NCBI RefSeq assembly: GCF_023195835.1
Contig: NZ_CP096199.1
Span: 1,054,001-1,118,000 of the forward strand
Length of the DNA: 64,000 bases
Reading direction: 5' to 3'
DNA from: Vibrio sinaloensis
GTDB lineage: Bacteria > Pseudomonadota > Gammaproteobacteria > Enterobacterales > Vibrionaceae
A program made the translations under genes and the position numbers. The notes below the pieces were generated by a model, which was not told where the DNA came from, did not search any database, and was given only the letters and a program-made list of their open reading frames with translations. Positions 9,320 through 18,718 of this stretch are shown piece after piece; the first letter of the stretch is position 1, and each line of letters opens with the position of its first letter.

Positions 9320-9856
9320 TTATGGCGTGATGGAGTAAACCATGCCTGTCTTGGGTTTGCCTGCAAATAGAAACCGATTTTTCGCCCGGCACTCAAATTG
9401 AGCACCACACGCTTCGATCAATTTTTGGCTCGCGACATTTTCTGGATCGCAGACAATCTCGATTCGAGTCAGTTTGAGCTGAGCAAAACAGAACTCGCTC
9501 AGCGCTAGCACCGCTTTTTTGGCATACCCTTTGCGTTGCGCCCGGTCGCTAATCCAATACCCAATACTCGCCATGTTGAAAGTATGATAGAGCTCATTAA
9601 TAGCCACCATTCCGACTAGTTGTCTGGATGAGCGGCAGAATATGCCAAACCCATAAGCTTCGCCTTTGACCCAGTTGAGCCGAGTGGCGAGTATAAATCG
9701 CTCGGCGTCATCGCTGGAAAACTGGTCGTGGCACCAATCAACCCATTGATGCAAACTGGGAGATTGAGTAACACACTGTTGCAGCTCAGCGCTCTCTTCG
9801 CTGTCAATCAAGCGCAAAACTAGCTCAGGAGTAATGATTTGATAGTCTGGGCTCAT
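9320..9856 (-). CDS. GNAT acetyltransferase, RimJ/RimL type
   Basis: An acetyltransferase of 178 residues. The acetyl-CoA loop is RAQRKGYAKKAVLAL (Q/R-x-x-G-x-A type), preceded by the strand SIGYWISD and followed by CDPENVASQKLIEACGAQF, the usual GNAT C-terminal half. Such enzymes acetylate N-termini of ribosomal proteins or small amines; the substrate here is unknown. The frame extends to a GTG at 9874, but that codon lies inside the csiV terminator stem, so the ATG at 9856 is preferred although its ribosome site is weak. It is downstream of csiV on the same strand and probably read by leakage through that terminator or from a local promoter. Confidence 0.85.
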   Translation of the reverse strand: MSPDYQIITPELVLRLIDSEESAELQQCVTQSPSLHQWVDWCHDQFSSDDAERFILATRLNWVKGEAYGFGIFCRSSRQLVGMVAINELYHTFNMASIGYWISDRAQRKGYAKKAVLALSEFCFAQLKLTRIEIVCDPENVASQKLIEACGAQFECRAKNRFLFAGKPKTGMVYSITP

Positions 9857-9861
9857 AAGAT

Positions 9862-9884
9862 AAAAAGCCCTCACAGAGAGGGCT
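9862..9884 (-). terminator. Intrinsic terminator after csiV
   Basis: On the minus strand AGCCCTC and GAGGGCT (9878-9884 and 9866-9872) flank a 5-base loop and are followed by TTTTT. It starts six bases past the csiV stop and overlaps the 5' end of the acetyltransferase frame. Confidence 0.85.
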
Positions 9885-9889
9885 ATCGA

Positions 9890-10675
9890 TTATTGATTAA
9901 CTCGACGGACTTGGATGATCATCCCCATTAGAGGGTGATCGAGGTAATGAGTTTCGGTACTGCGCATTCGGCGTTTTTGGTCTAATCGGTAGCTCTTCAA
10001 AAACTCTTGCTTAACGATGGTGGGTGAAATTTCTTCCATCAAGCCGACTTGTGTCACTGAATCTGTGGCCAAGGTTGTGCTCTCTGACGCTGCCGCTTCA
10101 GACAACTCTGGTTCACGCTCTTGTAAGGTTACGTTGCGAACACTCGGGTGTTTTAAATCAATCTCAACATCCGCATACAGATAGTGCTCAACGTAGATCT
10201 GCAACTTACCGTCCAGTTCATAAAGCGGTTTAGGGATGCTCTCTTCAGTGACCCCATCAATGACCTGACTGGCGTTACTGCCTCGCATTGAGCCGTCAGC
10301 ATTAAACTGACTTGAGTAGTCTTTTCCTGCTTGAACATGGAACGTCGGCGCGCCGAAGCGACCTTGATCGCCTTGACGCCACGCTTTGTGCATCAAGACT
10401 TGAAAGCCGGCGTGTTGATTGAGCTTTTGCACTTCGCCGTTCAATTGGTACTCAGAATAGGGCAACATTTGCACCCCTTTGCTGGTACGGAAACTGGCAT
10501 CAGCAAAAGAGCCCGCACGCTCAATATCAATCGCTGGTAAACGGTTTGGCCAAGACTCAGAGGTTTGCTCGGCCTCGACCGCTCGCTTAAAAATGATCAC
10601 TTCGATATCGAATTGACGCTGCGCCATTGAAGGCATTGCAATAAACAGTAGCAACAGCGGGATCAGTTTCTTCAT
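9890..10675 (-). CDS. csiV: CsiV-family periplasmic peptidoglycan-binding protein
   Basis: Exported protein of 261 residues with the signal peptide MKKLIPLLLLFIAMPSMAQ, then the family hallmark QFDIEVIIFKR. In V. cholerae CsiV binds peptidoglycan and LpoA and is needed for PBP1A activity. The start at 10675 has GGAG six bases before it. It follows mfd on the same strand after 51 bases, which hold only a weak hairpin, so it may be read with mfd. Together with lpoB, 4 kb away, it places cofactors of both bifunctional penicillin-binding proteins in one neighbourhood. The middle segment at about 190-215 is Glu/Ser/Ala-rich and probably flexible. Confidence 0.88.
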   Translation of the reverse strand: MKKLIPLLLLFIAMPSMAQRQFDIEVIIFKRAVEAEQTSESWPNRLPAIDIERAGSFADASFRTSKGVQMLPYSEYQLNGEVQKLNQHAGFQVLMHKAWRQGDQGRFGAPTFHVQAGKDYSSQFNADGSMRGSNASQVIDGVTEESIPKPLYELDGKLQIYVEHYLYADVEIDLKHPSVRNVTLQEREPELSEAAASESTTLATDSVTQVGLMEEISPTIVKQEFLKSYRLDQKRRMRSTETHYLDHPLMGMIIQVRRVNQ

Positions 10676-10726
10676 TACAACTCCATGATAAAGGTGATAG
10701 CCACCTTTGGTTTAATTAAGAGACGT

Positions 10727-13700
10727 TTAAGCCTTAGGCAATAGATTTTGCTGGAACTCGGCCAACATGTCATTCACAAACTGAATTCTTTTGCGTCTAT
10801 CGACTAATGGTATCGTAAACTTGAACTTAGTGGGGCCATCCATAGCGAATTTTTGTGGCTGAGACTGCAATAGTTTAACCAAATACATCGGGTTAATGTC
10901 AGCATCTGGATAGAATTCGATGTAGCCGCCTTTGTCGTGCGCTTCCACCTTCTTCACTTTCAACCTTGCCGCAGTCAGCTTCAATTCAGCGACAGACAGT
11001 AGGTTTTTCGCTGCATCTGGCAGCAATCCGAAACGGTCAATCAACTCGATTTTGAGTTCGCTCAACTCTTCGCTACTGCTTACGCTGGCGATTTGTTTGT
11101 ACATCGACAATCGGGTGTTAATGTCAGGAATGTAGTCATCTGGGAGTAGCGCGGGGAGGCGCATCTCGACTTCGGTTTGCTCGCGTAGCAGCTCATCCAA
11201 AGAAGGCTCTTTGCCTTCTTTGAGCGCTTCAACGGCTTGCTCGAGCATTTCCATGTAAAGCGTAAAGCCTACCGATTGAATCTGTCCGCTCTGTTCATCT
11301 CCCAGCAGTTCACCGGCTCCGCGAATCTCGAGATCGTGCGTTGCTAGGGTAAAGCCTGCACCCAAGTCTTCAAGCGAGGCAATCGCATCAAGGCGCTTAA
11401 TCGCGTCTTTGGTCATCGCTTTAGGGTGTGGGGTCAGCAAATAGGCATACGCTTGGTGGTGCGAGCGACCCACGCGGCCGCGCAACTGATGCAATTGCGC
11501 CAAACCTAAGTTATCTGCTCGGTCCATAATAATGGTGTTGGCGGTAGGGACATCAATACCGGTTTCGATGATGGTGGTACAGACGAGCAAGTTGAAACGT
11601 TGATGATAGAAATCGTTCATGATCCGCTCCAACTCACGCTCGCGCATTTGACCGTGAGCGACGGTAATCCTTGCCTCTGGGATCAGTTTTTCAAGGTCAG
11701 CGGCGACTTTTTCTATGGTTTCTACTTGGTTATGTAAGAAGTACACCTGACCGCCGCGCATGATTTCTCGAAGCACAGCCTCGCGAACCACGGCATCATC
11801 ACGTTGACGAACAAAGGTTTTGATCGCCAAACGACGTGCTGGTGGCGTCGCGATGATCGACAAATCGCGCATACCACTCATGGCCATGTTTAGCGTTCGC
11901 GGGATAGGGGTGGCGGTGAGAGTCAGAATATCCACATCAGCGCGCATCGCTTTCATTTTTTCTTTTTGACGTACGCCAAATCGATGTTCCTCATCGACGA
12001 TCAACAGCCCAAGGTCGTGGAATTTGATGTCGTTGGATAGCAGTTTATGTGTCCCAACCACCAAGTCGACTTTGCCGTCTTCGATGTCTTGCAGTATCTG
12101 TTTTTGCTCTTTAGCCGTTTTAAAGCGTGATAGTACCTCGACACGGATAGGTAGATTGGCGAAGCGATCACGGAAGTTTTCAAAATGCTGCTGAGCGAGC
12201 AAGGTAGTCGGTACCAATACGGCGACTTGTTTTCCATTGTCGGTGGCCACGAAGGCTGCACGCATCGCGACCTCAGTTTTGCCAAAGCCAACATCACCAC
12301 AAACCAGTCTATCCATCGCCTTAGCTTGGCACATGTCAGACATCACAGCGTTGATGGCCATTGACTGGTCATCGGTCTCTTCAAACGGGAAACCAGCCTT
12401 AAATGTGGCGTATTGATCGCGATCGAGTGCAAACTTGTATCCAGGCTTGAGCTCACGTTTCGCGTAAACATCGAGCAGTTCGGCGGCGACATCGCGCACT
12501 TTTTCCGCGGCTTTACGTCGTGCTTTTGCCCAGGCTTCTCCGCCTAATTTGTGCAGCGGTGCGCCATCCTCTGCGCCGCCTGAGTAGCGACTGATTAGAT
12601 TTAACGATGCCACTGGTACGTAAAGTTTGGCGTCGTTTTGATATTCGAGCGTCACATACTCTGTGGTCATTCCGCCCGCTTCAAGGGTTTGTAAACCGAC
12701 GTATCGACCGATACCGTGGTCGATATGAACCACGGGTTGACCTGGTTTTAGCTCGGCAAGGTTACGGATAACTGCGTCACTGTTGGTGCTCTTACGGTCT
12801 TTGCGGCGGCGCTGAATAACGCGATCGCCAAGCAAGTCACTTTCACAAATCAGTGCAACCTGGTTGTCGGCGAAGATAAAGCCGTGTTCCGCCGCGCCCA
12901 ATACCAAACTGAACTTTTGCTGGCTTGCGAGCGCATCAGCAAACGTAGCGGCTGATTCGGGTCTTAGCTTGATTCGCTGTAACAGTTCTAACAGCGCTTC
13001 GCGGCGACCTTCAGACTCGACCGAAAAAACGATTTTGCCGGCAAAACTTTCACTAAACTGACGTAAAGCCGCCATCGGTTCTTTGTTTTGGTGCTGAACC
13101 GCAAGCTCAGGAAGAGCGTTAAGCGCGGCGTTGCTGCGGCCTTGCTTTTCACCAATTGACTCGGTAAACAGCGCATTCTGCGGCAATTGCTTGAAGTGGC
13201 TAAACAGCTCATCCTTTTTTAGCCACAGCTCTTCAGGGGGCAGCAGAGGACGCAGTGGATCCACTTTACGCTGATCGTAACGATACTCGACATCAGCGAG
13301 AAAAGTATCAATCGCTGATTCGATTTCTCCAACCGTGATTAACTGAGTCTGCTCTGGGATGTAGTCAAACAGGGTTTCTGTACGCTCAAAAAACAGCGGC
13401 TGCCAATACTCAATACCTGATGGCCAAGTCCCTTTAGAGACTTGCATGTAGACAGACTCAGGCTCGCGACGCGCCTCAAAGCGCTGACGCCAACGAATGC
13501 GAAAGTCTTCGATGGCCGATTCACTGGTGGGAAACTCATGAGCAGGCAGTAAGCGTATCTCTTGGGTATCCTCGATTGAACGTTGATTCTCGGGATCGAA
13601 GGTACGAATCGTATCAATTTCGTCATCAAAAAAGTCGATACGATATGGGCTGCTTGCCCCCATTGGGTAGAGATCGAGAATGGAGCCACGGCTGGCGTAT

Positions 13701-14188
13701 TCACCAGGGCCAAACACTTGATCGACATGACGATAGCCAGATTTTTCAAGCTGGATGCGCAGCTTTTCTAGCGAGAACAAATCGCCCACTTTGACCATTA
13801 AGGTGTGTTGGAGCAAAAACTCACGCGGCGATTGACGTTGCAGCAAAGTACTAATGGGAACAATGGTGATGCCGTCCGTTAGCGTGGGTAATTGGTACAA
13901 ACGGGCGATGCGGTCAGAGATAATCTCTTGATGCGGCGAGAAGTTGTCGTAGGGTAATGTTTCCCAATCAGGAAACAGCGCCACTTCTTGCTGGGTGAAT
14001 TGTTCGATTTCTTGTTGCAACTTGAGTGCAGTTTGCGGGTCGGGCACCGCTAACAGAGTATGTGCACTGTGTTTGTTGGCAAGCTCAGCAATGGCCAAAG
14101 CCAGCCCCGCCCCACGAAGGTTGCCAAATTGTTTTTTGTCTCCAGCGCCGCTGGCGGCAGTGAGATTGAGTAGTGAAGTATTGGGCAT
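10727..14188 (-). CDS. mfd: Transcription-repair coupling factor Mfd
   Basis: An ATPase of 1153 residues, full length for Mfd. It dislodges stalled RNA polymerase and recruits UvrA. The N-terminal UvrB-like region includes LFPDWETLPYDNFSPHQE. The polymerase-interacting domain begins near GQPVVHIDHGIGRYVGL (about 480). The translocase has a Walker A box CGDVGFGKTE (about 630), VDEEHRFG (about 731) and the RecG-like TRG region with QLRGRVGR. The last 150 residues form the regulatory D7 domain. It starts seven bases after the PilZ-family gene, with which it forms an operon. Confidence 0.97.
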   Translation of the reverse strand: MPNTSLLNLTAASGAGDKKQFGNLRGAGLALAIAELANKHSAHTLLAVPDPQTALKLQQEIEQFTQQEVALFPDWETLPYDNFSPHQEIISDRIARLYQLPTLTDGITIVPISTLLQRQSPREFLLQHTLMVKVGDLFSLEKLRIQLEKSGYRHVDQVFGPGEYASRGSILDLYPMGASSPYRIDFFDDEIDTIRTFDPENQRSIEDTQEIRLLPAHEFPTSESAIEDFRIRWRQRFEARREPESVYMQVSKGTWPSGIEYWQPLFFERTETLFDYIPEQTQLITVGEIESAIDTFLADVEYRYDQRKVDPLRPLLPPEELWLKKDELFSHFKQLPQNALFTESIGEKQGRSNAALNALPELAVQHQNKEPMAALRQFSESFAGKIVFSVESEGRREALLELLQRIKLRPESAATFADALASQQKFSLVLGAAEHGFIFADNQVALICESDLLGDRVIQRRRKDRKSTNSDAVIRNLAELKPGQPVVHIDHGIGRYVGLQTLEAGGMTTEYVTLEYQNDAKLYVPVASLNLISRYSGGAEDGAPLHKLGGEAWAKARRKAAEKVRDVAAELLDVYAKRELKPGYKFALDRDQYATFKAGFPFEETDDQSMAINAVMSDMCQAKAMDRLVCGDVGFGKTEVAMRAAFVATDNGKQVAVLVPTTLLAQQHFENFRDRFANLPIRVEVLSRFKTAKEQKQILQDIEDGKVDLVVGTHKLLSNDIKFHDLGLLIVDEEHRFGVRQKEKMKAMRADVDILTLTATPIPRTLNMAMSGMRDLSIIATPPARRLAIKTFVRQRDDAVVREAVLREIMRGGQVYFLHNQVETIEKVAADLEKLIPEARITVAHGQMRERELERIMNDFYHQRFNLLVCTTIIETGIDVPTANTIIMDRADNLGLAQLHQLRGRVGRSHHQAYAYLLTPHPKAMTKDAIKRLDAIASLEDLGAGFTLATHDLEIRGAGELLGDEQSGQIQSVGFTLYMEMLEQAVEALKEGKEPSLDELLREQTEVEMRLPALLPDDYIPDINTRLSMYKQIASVSSSEELSELKIELIDRFGLLPDAAKNLLSVAELKLTAARLKVKKVEAHDKGGYIEFYPDADINPMYLVKLLQSQPQKFAMDGPTKFKFTIPLVDRRKRIQFVNDMLAEFQQNLLPKA

Positions 14189-14195
14189 AACGTAT

Positions 14196-14762
14196 TTATC
14201 TGTCTCGCTCCAGAGAGCGCTGACGAAGCAATTTTTGTTGTTGAAATAAGGCCGCTTTAATCAGTAAGTCTTGGTCGACGTCTCGCAGCAGGTCGTATTT
14301 GATTGTGATGAGTTGCGTATCTTCATTCTCTTCGACTTTGACCACGTGACCATAGCAGTAGATTGCGGCTGCGGGGTGGTCGAGGAACATTTTTACTCGC
14401 ACCTTAGTGTCGAGTGCCAGCACATTTGGTGACATGTATGTAAACTGACTCGCTCCGAACGCGTGGGTTTTAAAGCGTAACTGTTCATCGTCTTGTTGCG
14501 AGAGCATAAATGTCAGCAGTAAGTTGAGCTTAGAGTTTTGCGTATCAAGCAATTGGATCACGTGCTTAAACTCGCTGTTTTTCAACTCATTACGTGCGCT
14601 ATCGTTGACCAGATCAAGGTGGCTGAACTCGCTGGCAACAATAAAAGGTGCCGGAATCTCGCTTTCAAACTTTTCGATGCCGGGCAGTACGCTCGCCTGA
14701 GGCAAGGGCTCGACGTTGACAGTCATGGTGTGATTGACAGTAAAAAACTCTTGGTCAGACAT
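14196..14762 (-). CDS. plzB: PilZ-family protein (PlzB-like)
   Basis: This protein has 188 residues. In V. cholerae the gene directly upstream of mfd is the PilZ-family member plzB, and position and size agree here. The second half (about 95-165) is beta-rich and fits a PilZ barrel, ending in a helix rich in Gln, Lys and Arg. I cannot see the canonical c-di-GMP motif RxxxR followed by D/NxSxxG; the corresponding stretch reads LRFKTHAFGASQ. It may therefore not bind c-di-GMP directly. It precedes mfd by seven bases and is divergent from lolC. Confidence 0.7.
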   Translation of the reverse strand: MSDQEFFTVNHTMTVNVEPLPQASVLPGIEKFESEIPAPFIVASEFSHLDLVNDSARNELKNSEFKHVIQLLDTQNSKLNLLLTFMLSQQDDEQLRFKTHAFGASQFTYMSPNVLALDTKVRVKMFLDHPAAAIYCYGHVVKVEENEDTQLITIKYDLLRDVDQDLLIKAALFQQQKLLRQRSLERDR

Positions 14763-14941
14763 GCTTGATTCCTTCTGCTTATAGCATTGATTATCGTTAT
14801 AGCTGTCAAGTAATCAAGCTATCCCTTTGTTTATGCCATATTTTAACGACTAATTGGCAATTAAACACTACAAGTGTCTGGAATTAATCGGTACAGTAAA
14901 GCCCATTATTACGTGTTATGACTGGGTATTGGGTTTCCACT

Positions 14942-16150
14942 ATGTTTCATCCTGTCTCCACCTTTATCGGCTTACGCTATTTGCGTGGGCGATCCGGTGA
15001 TAGATTCAGTCGTTTTGTCTCTTATATGTCCACTGCCGGGATCACCATCGGCGTGATGTCGTTGGTCACGGTTTTATCGGTGATGAATGGTTTTGAAGCT
15101 CAGCTCAAAGGACGGATTCTCGGTGTGCTGCCGCAAGCGTTGATCTCTGAGCAATCTGGCCATACTGAGAGGCAGCCTCAAGCGCCCGACTTTATTACTC
15201 AGCTTTCAACAGCTGGCGCGCCTGAGCCTGTGGTTCAAAGTGAGGCGATTATTCAAAGCCCAACTCAGTTGAGTGCAGGTTTACTGCTCGGTATCGAGCC
15301 CTCTGACAATGATCCTATCGAAGCACATTTGATTGCCGGACGTTTATCTAGCCTGCAGCCGGGTCAATATCAACTATTTATCGGACATACACTCGCCCGC
15401 GCAATGGATGTGTCGCTAGGTGACAAAGTTCGTTTGATGGTGACCAGCGCGAGCCAGTTTACGCCGCTGGGCAGAATCCCGAGTCAACGCTTGTTTACTG
15501 TAGCGGGCATTTACAATACCGGCTCAGATGTGGATGGCCAGTTGATGCTCACTCATATTGACGATGCGGGAAAACTGATGCGCATGAAATCGGGCCAGAT
15601 CAGCGGCTGGCGGCTGTTTTTCGAAGACCCATTTGTTGTCAGTGAGCTGAGCAACCAACCTTTACCTCAAGGCTGGCAGTGGCTAGATTGGCGCGATCAG
15701 CGCGGTGAGCTGTTCCAGGCGGTACGGATGGAAAAGAACATGATGGGGTTGATGTTGGGCCTGATCATCGGAGTCGCGGCGTTTAACATTATATCCGCGC
15801 TTATTATGGTGGTGATGGAGAAACAGTCTGAGGTGGCGATTCTTAAAACCCAGGGTATGAGCGACAGACAAGTTCTCGCAATCTTTATGGTACAGGGTGC
15901 CAGCAGTGGCGTGATAGGGGCATTAATCGGCGGCAGCCTAGGCGTGTTGTTGGCCAACAACCTTAATGCCTTGCTTGAGAGCGCTGGCGTCGTGCTATTT
16001 TCGGTGGGTGGCGAGCTACCTATCCTGATAAACCCAGTGCAAATCATCATCGTTGTGGTGCTAGCGATAGCGCTAAGCCTAGCCGCCACCTTGTTTCCTT
16101 CTTACCGCGCATCCACCGTTAAACCAGCTGAGGCTTTAAGATATGAGTAA
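14942..16150 (+). CDS. lolC: Lipoprotein-releasing ABC transporter permease LolC
   Basis: Inner-membrane permease of 402 residues. It has one transmembrane helix near residues 25-47, a periplasmic MacB-type domain (about 48-260) that docks LolA, and three C-terminal helices. With LolD and LolE it extracts mature lipoproteins from the inner membrane and hands them to LolA. The ATG at 14942 is preferred to 14918 because [17 protein letters not shown] aligns with the E. coli N-terminus; neither has a strong ribosome site. It overlaps lolD by eight bases. It will handle the several lipoproteins encoded in this window. Confidence 0.95.
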   Translation: MFHPVSTFIGLRYLRGRSGDRFSRFVSYMSTAGITIGVMSLVTVLSVMNGFEAQLKGRILGVLPQALISEQSGHTERQPQAPDFITQLSTAGAPEPVVQSEAIIQSPTQLSAGLLLGIEPSDNDPIEAHLIAGRLSSLQPGQYQLFIGHTLARAMDVSLGDKVRLMVTSASQFTPLGRIPSQRLFTVAGIYNTGSDVDGQLMLTHIDDAGKLMRMKSGQISGWRLFFEDPFVVSELSNQPLPQGWQWLDWRDQRGELFQAVRMEKNMMGLMLGLIIGVAAFNIISALIMVVMEKQSEVAILKTQGMSDRQVLAIFMVQGASSGVIGALIGGSLGVLLANNLNALLESAGVVLFSVGGELPILINPVQIIIVVVLAIALSLAATLFPSYRASTVKPAEALRYE

Positions 16151-16829
16151 CCTTCTCCAGTGCCGCAATGTTTGTAAAACTTACCATGAAGGTGCCCATG
16201 ATACTCAAGTACTTAAAGGCGTGAGTTTTGACCTGCAACGTGGTGAGTTGGCCTCCATTATTGGAACATCTGGCTCGGGTAAGAGTACTTTGCTACACAT
16301 CTTAGGCGCGCTCGATGATGCCAGTGAAGGCCACGTGACTTTTTTAGGTCATGATTTATCTAAACTCAGCTCGAATCATCAAGCTAAGCTGCGCAACCAA
16401 CACTTGGGTTTCGTTTATCAGTTCCATCATCTGCTGGCTGACTTTAGTGCGCTCGAGAATGTGGCCATGCCACTTCTTATTGGCGGAGCGAAAGTAAAAG
16501 CAGCCAAAGCGGCTGCAAGTGAACTGCTGGAAAAAGTTGGCCTAAGTCACCGATTAGAGCATCGACCTTCGGAGTTATCGGGAGGAGAGCGTCAGCGAGT
16601 GGCCATCGCGCGTGCTTTGGTCAATAGCCCCGATCTCGTGCTCGCCGATGAGCCAACAGGTAACCTAGACCATGCGACAGCGCTATCTATTTATGATTTG
16701 ATGCGTGAGCTTAATCAAGAATCGCAAACGGCGTTTTTGGTGGTGACCCACGACGGTGAGCTTGCAGCGAAGATGGACCGTCAGCTGCACATGCAAGATG
16801 GTTTACTCATCAATGTAGAGGGGCAATAA
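16143..16829 (+). CDS. lolD: Lipoprotein-releasing ABC transporter ATPase LolD
   Basis: ABC ATPase of 228 residues. Walker A is GTSGSGKST (41-49), the Q-loop [12 protein letters not shown], the signature LSGGERQR (about 144-151) and Walker [11 protein letters not shown] (about 164). The Q-loop region with FHHLL matches the LolD-specific motif that contacts the permeases. It powers release of lipoproteins to LolA. Its start overlaps the lolC end and lolE begins at the next base after its stop, so the three are tightly coupled. Confidence 0.97.
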   Translation: MSNLLQCRNVCKTYHEGAHDTQVLKGVSFDLQRGELASIIGTSGSGKSTLLHILGALDDASEGHVTFLGHDLSKLSSNHQAKLRNQHLGFVYQFHHLLADFSALENVAMPLLIGGAKVKAAKAAASELLEKVGLSHRLEHRPSELSGGERQRVAIARALVNSPDLVLADEPTGNLDHATALSIYDLMRELNQESQTAFLVVTHDGELAAKMDRQLHMQDGLLINVEGQ

Positions 16830-18074
16830 ATGTTGTCCTCGTTATCGCTACTGATTGGAGGCCGCTTTAGTCGAGCCAAACAGCGCAATAAGATGGTGTC
16901 GTTTATCTCACTTTCGTCGACCATAGGTATTGCTGTTGGCGTAGCTGTGATCATTATTGGTCTTTCTGCGATGAATGGCTTTGAGCGTGAGTTGAATCAT
17001 CGCGTACTCTCGGTGATTGCACATGGGGAGTTTGAAGGCGTTCGAGGCCCTTTGACCGAGTGGCCTTCCGTGGTTAGCCAGGTAGAAAAGCACCCCAAAA
17101 TCGCAGCGGCGGCACCCTTTGTTAAGTTTACCGCCCTGGCAGAAAAAGGGGTGAAGCTCAAAGCACTGGAAGTCAGGGGGATAGCTCCTGAGTCAGAAAG
17201 TCGCGTTTCTAGCTTAAGCGAATTTATTGACCCGCAAGTCTGGGCCGAGTTCCAAGCGGGCCAGCAACAAGTGATCTTGGGTAGTGGCATTGCCGCTTTG
17301 CTCGACGTGAAGCAGGGCGATTATTTAACCTTAATGATCCCAACCAGCGGCGCGACGACTAAGGTTCAAGCGCCAAAGCGGGTGCGAGTCAAAGTGGCTG
17401 GCTTGCTTACGTTGAATGGTCAGATTGACCATAACTTGGCGTTGGTCCCCCTTGCTGATGCACAAGCGTACGCCAAAATGGGCAAGGGTGTAACCGGCGT
17501 GGCTGTGAAGGTGACTGATGTGCTCTCGGCCACGCAGATCGTGCGTGAAGTGGGTAACACACTTAATGTTTACGTTTACTTGCGCAGTTGGCAGCAAAAG
17601 TACGGTTTTCTCTATCGCGATATTCAGTTAGTACGCACCATCATGTACTTGGTGATGGTATTGGTGATTGGTGTGGCCAGCTTTAATATTGTCTCGACAC
17701 TGATGATGGCCGTTAAAGACCGAGCGGCCGAGATCGCTATCTTGAGGACCATGGGCGCTAATGATGGCTTGGTTAAACGTATTTTTGTTTGGCAAGGCGT
17801 GTTTTCCGGCGTGCTAGGTAGTGTTGCTGGTAGCGTGATTGGTGTGTTGGTCGCACTGAATCTTACGCCTATGATTGCCGCACTTGAGCAGTTGCTGGGC
17901 CATCAATTTTTATCGGGAGACATCTACTTTGTCGACTTTTTGCCGTCTCAAGTCAATGGGCTAGACGTGGTGTTAGTGTCCGGCACAGCCATTGTTTTAA
18001 GTTTGCTGGCGACCTGGTATCCGGCATCAAGGGCAAGCAAACTTAACCCCGCGTCAGTGTTAAGCGCCAAATAA
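16830..18074 (+). CDS. lolE: Lipoprotein-releasing ABC transporter permease LolE
   Basis: Second Lol permease, 414 residues. It is paralogous to LolC with the same plan: a helix at about 22-45 (SLSSTIGIAVGVAVIIIGLS), a periplasmic domain, and three C-terminal helices, ending ATWYPASRASKLNPASVL. LolE binds the lipoprotein substrate while LolC binds LolA. It starts immediately after the lolD stop. The cluster ends at a strong terminator 13 bases past the stop. Confidence 0.96.
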   Translation: MLSSLSLLIGGRFSRAKQRNKMVSFISLSSTIGIAVGVAVIIIGLSAMNGFERELNHRVLSVIAHGEFEGVRGPLTEWPSVVSQVEKHPKIAAAAPFVKFTALAEKGVKLKALEVRGIAPESESRVSSLSEFIDPQVWAEFQAGQQQVILGSGIAALLDVKQGDYLTLMIPTSGATTKVQAPKRVRVKVAGLLTLNGQIDHNLALVPLADAQAYAKMGKGVTGVAVKVTDVLSATQIVREVGNTLNVYVYLRSWQQKYGFLYRDIQLVRTIMYLVMVLVIGVASFNIVSTLMMAVKDRAAEIAILRTMGANDGLVKRIFVWQGVFSGVLGSVAGSVIGVLVALNLTPMIAALEQLLGHQFLSGDIYFVDFLPSQVNGLDVVLVSGTAIVLSLLATWYPASRASKLNPASVLSAK

Positions 18075-18086
18075 CCCGCGAAAAGT

Positions 18087-18113
18087 AAAAAAGGACCAGA
18101 GCGGTCCTTTTTT
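18087..18113 (+). terminator. Intrinsic terminator after lolE
   Basis: Arms AAAAAAGGACC (18087-18097) and GGTCCTTTTTT (18103-18113) with a 5-base loop. The symmetric A and T tracts also suit termination of the convergent DUF2062 gene. Confidence 0.92.
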
Positions 18114-18179
18114 CATTCTTGGGGTACATCAAGTATTCATTTAATCCACGAGCCCATCATATCTTGGCCCAGTCGATAT

Positions 18180-18710
18180 TTACTTCTTCAGTAGGCTTCT
18201 TATTCTGCTCTGACGCTGTTGCCAGCTCCTGACCACCGAATAGCGCCACAGCGCCGTAATTCCAAAGTAACCCAGCATGGCAGAGGCAAGGCCACAAATT
18301 AAACAGCCCAAAAGGAACGGCGGGCCCATCGTGCTCATTTGATGCAGTAGGAACTCCCACGACAGCTCGAAATGAAAGTGTTGCGGCGGAACTTGCATTG
18401 TCCAAGCGCCTACTTTGTAGGCAAAGTAGAACAGCACCGGCATAGTGACAGGGTTGCTCACCCAAACCAGAGCCACCGATAAGGGCAGATTAACACCACA
18501 CGCAATAGCCAGACCCGCAGACATGATCATCTGACTAGGCAGCGGTACAAAAGCCATAAACAGGCCCACAGCGAAAGCACCGGCCGCAGAACGACGGTTC
18601 AAACACCATAGGTTTGGGTTGTAAAGCACATTGCCAAAAATCTTTAGTGCCTTTTGACGCTTAATAACTTCGTGGTCAGGCATAAAGCGCTTAATGAATT
18701 TTCTTGGCAT
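18180..18710 (-). CDS. DUF2062 membrane protein
   Basis: Protein of 176 residues with a basic N-terminus and several hydrophobic segments: AAGAFAVGLFMAFVPLPSQ, LPLSVALVWVSNPVTMPVLF and LLGCLICGLASAMLGYFG. This is the DUF2062 pattern, with the conserved P-x-P-x-Q and SNPVTMP motifs. The function is not established. The ATG at 18710 matches relatives (MPRKFIKRFMPDHE), but it lies only eight bases from the start of divergent comEC. Its promoter must therefore be inside comEC; a TATACT on the minus strand at 18849-18854 is a candidate minus-ten element. Its ribosome site is weak. Confidence 0.85.
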   Translation of the reverse strand: MPRKFIKRFMPDHEVIKRQKALKIFGNVLYNPNLWCLNRRSAAGAFAVGLFMAFVPLPSQMIMSAGLAIACGVNLPLSVALVWVSNPVTMPVLFYFAYKVGAWTMQVPPQHFHFELSWEFLLHQMSTMGPPFLLGCLICGLASAMLGYFGITALWRYSVVRSWQQRQSRIRSLLKK

Positions 18711-18718
18711 AGGGGAAT

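Noticed and set aside
10686..10710. Terminator between mfd and csiV
   Set aside because: The AAAGGTG/CACCTTT stem is short and lacks a T run on the minus strand; read-through is likely.
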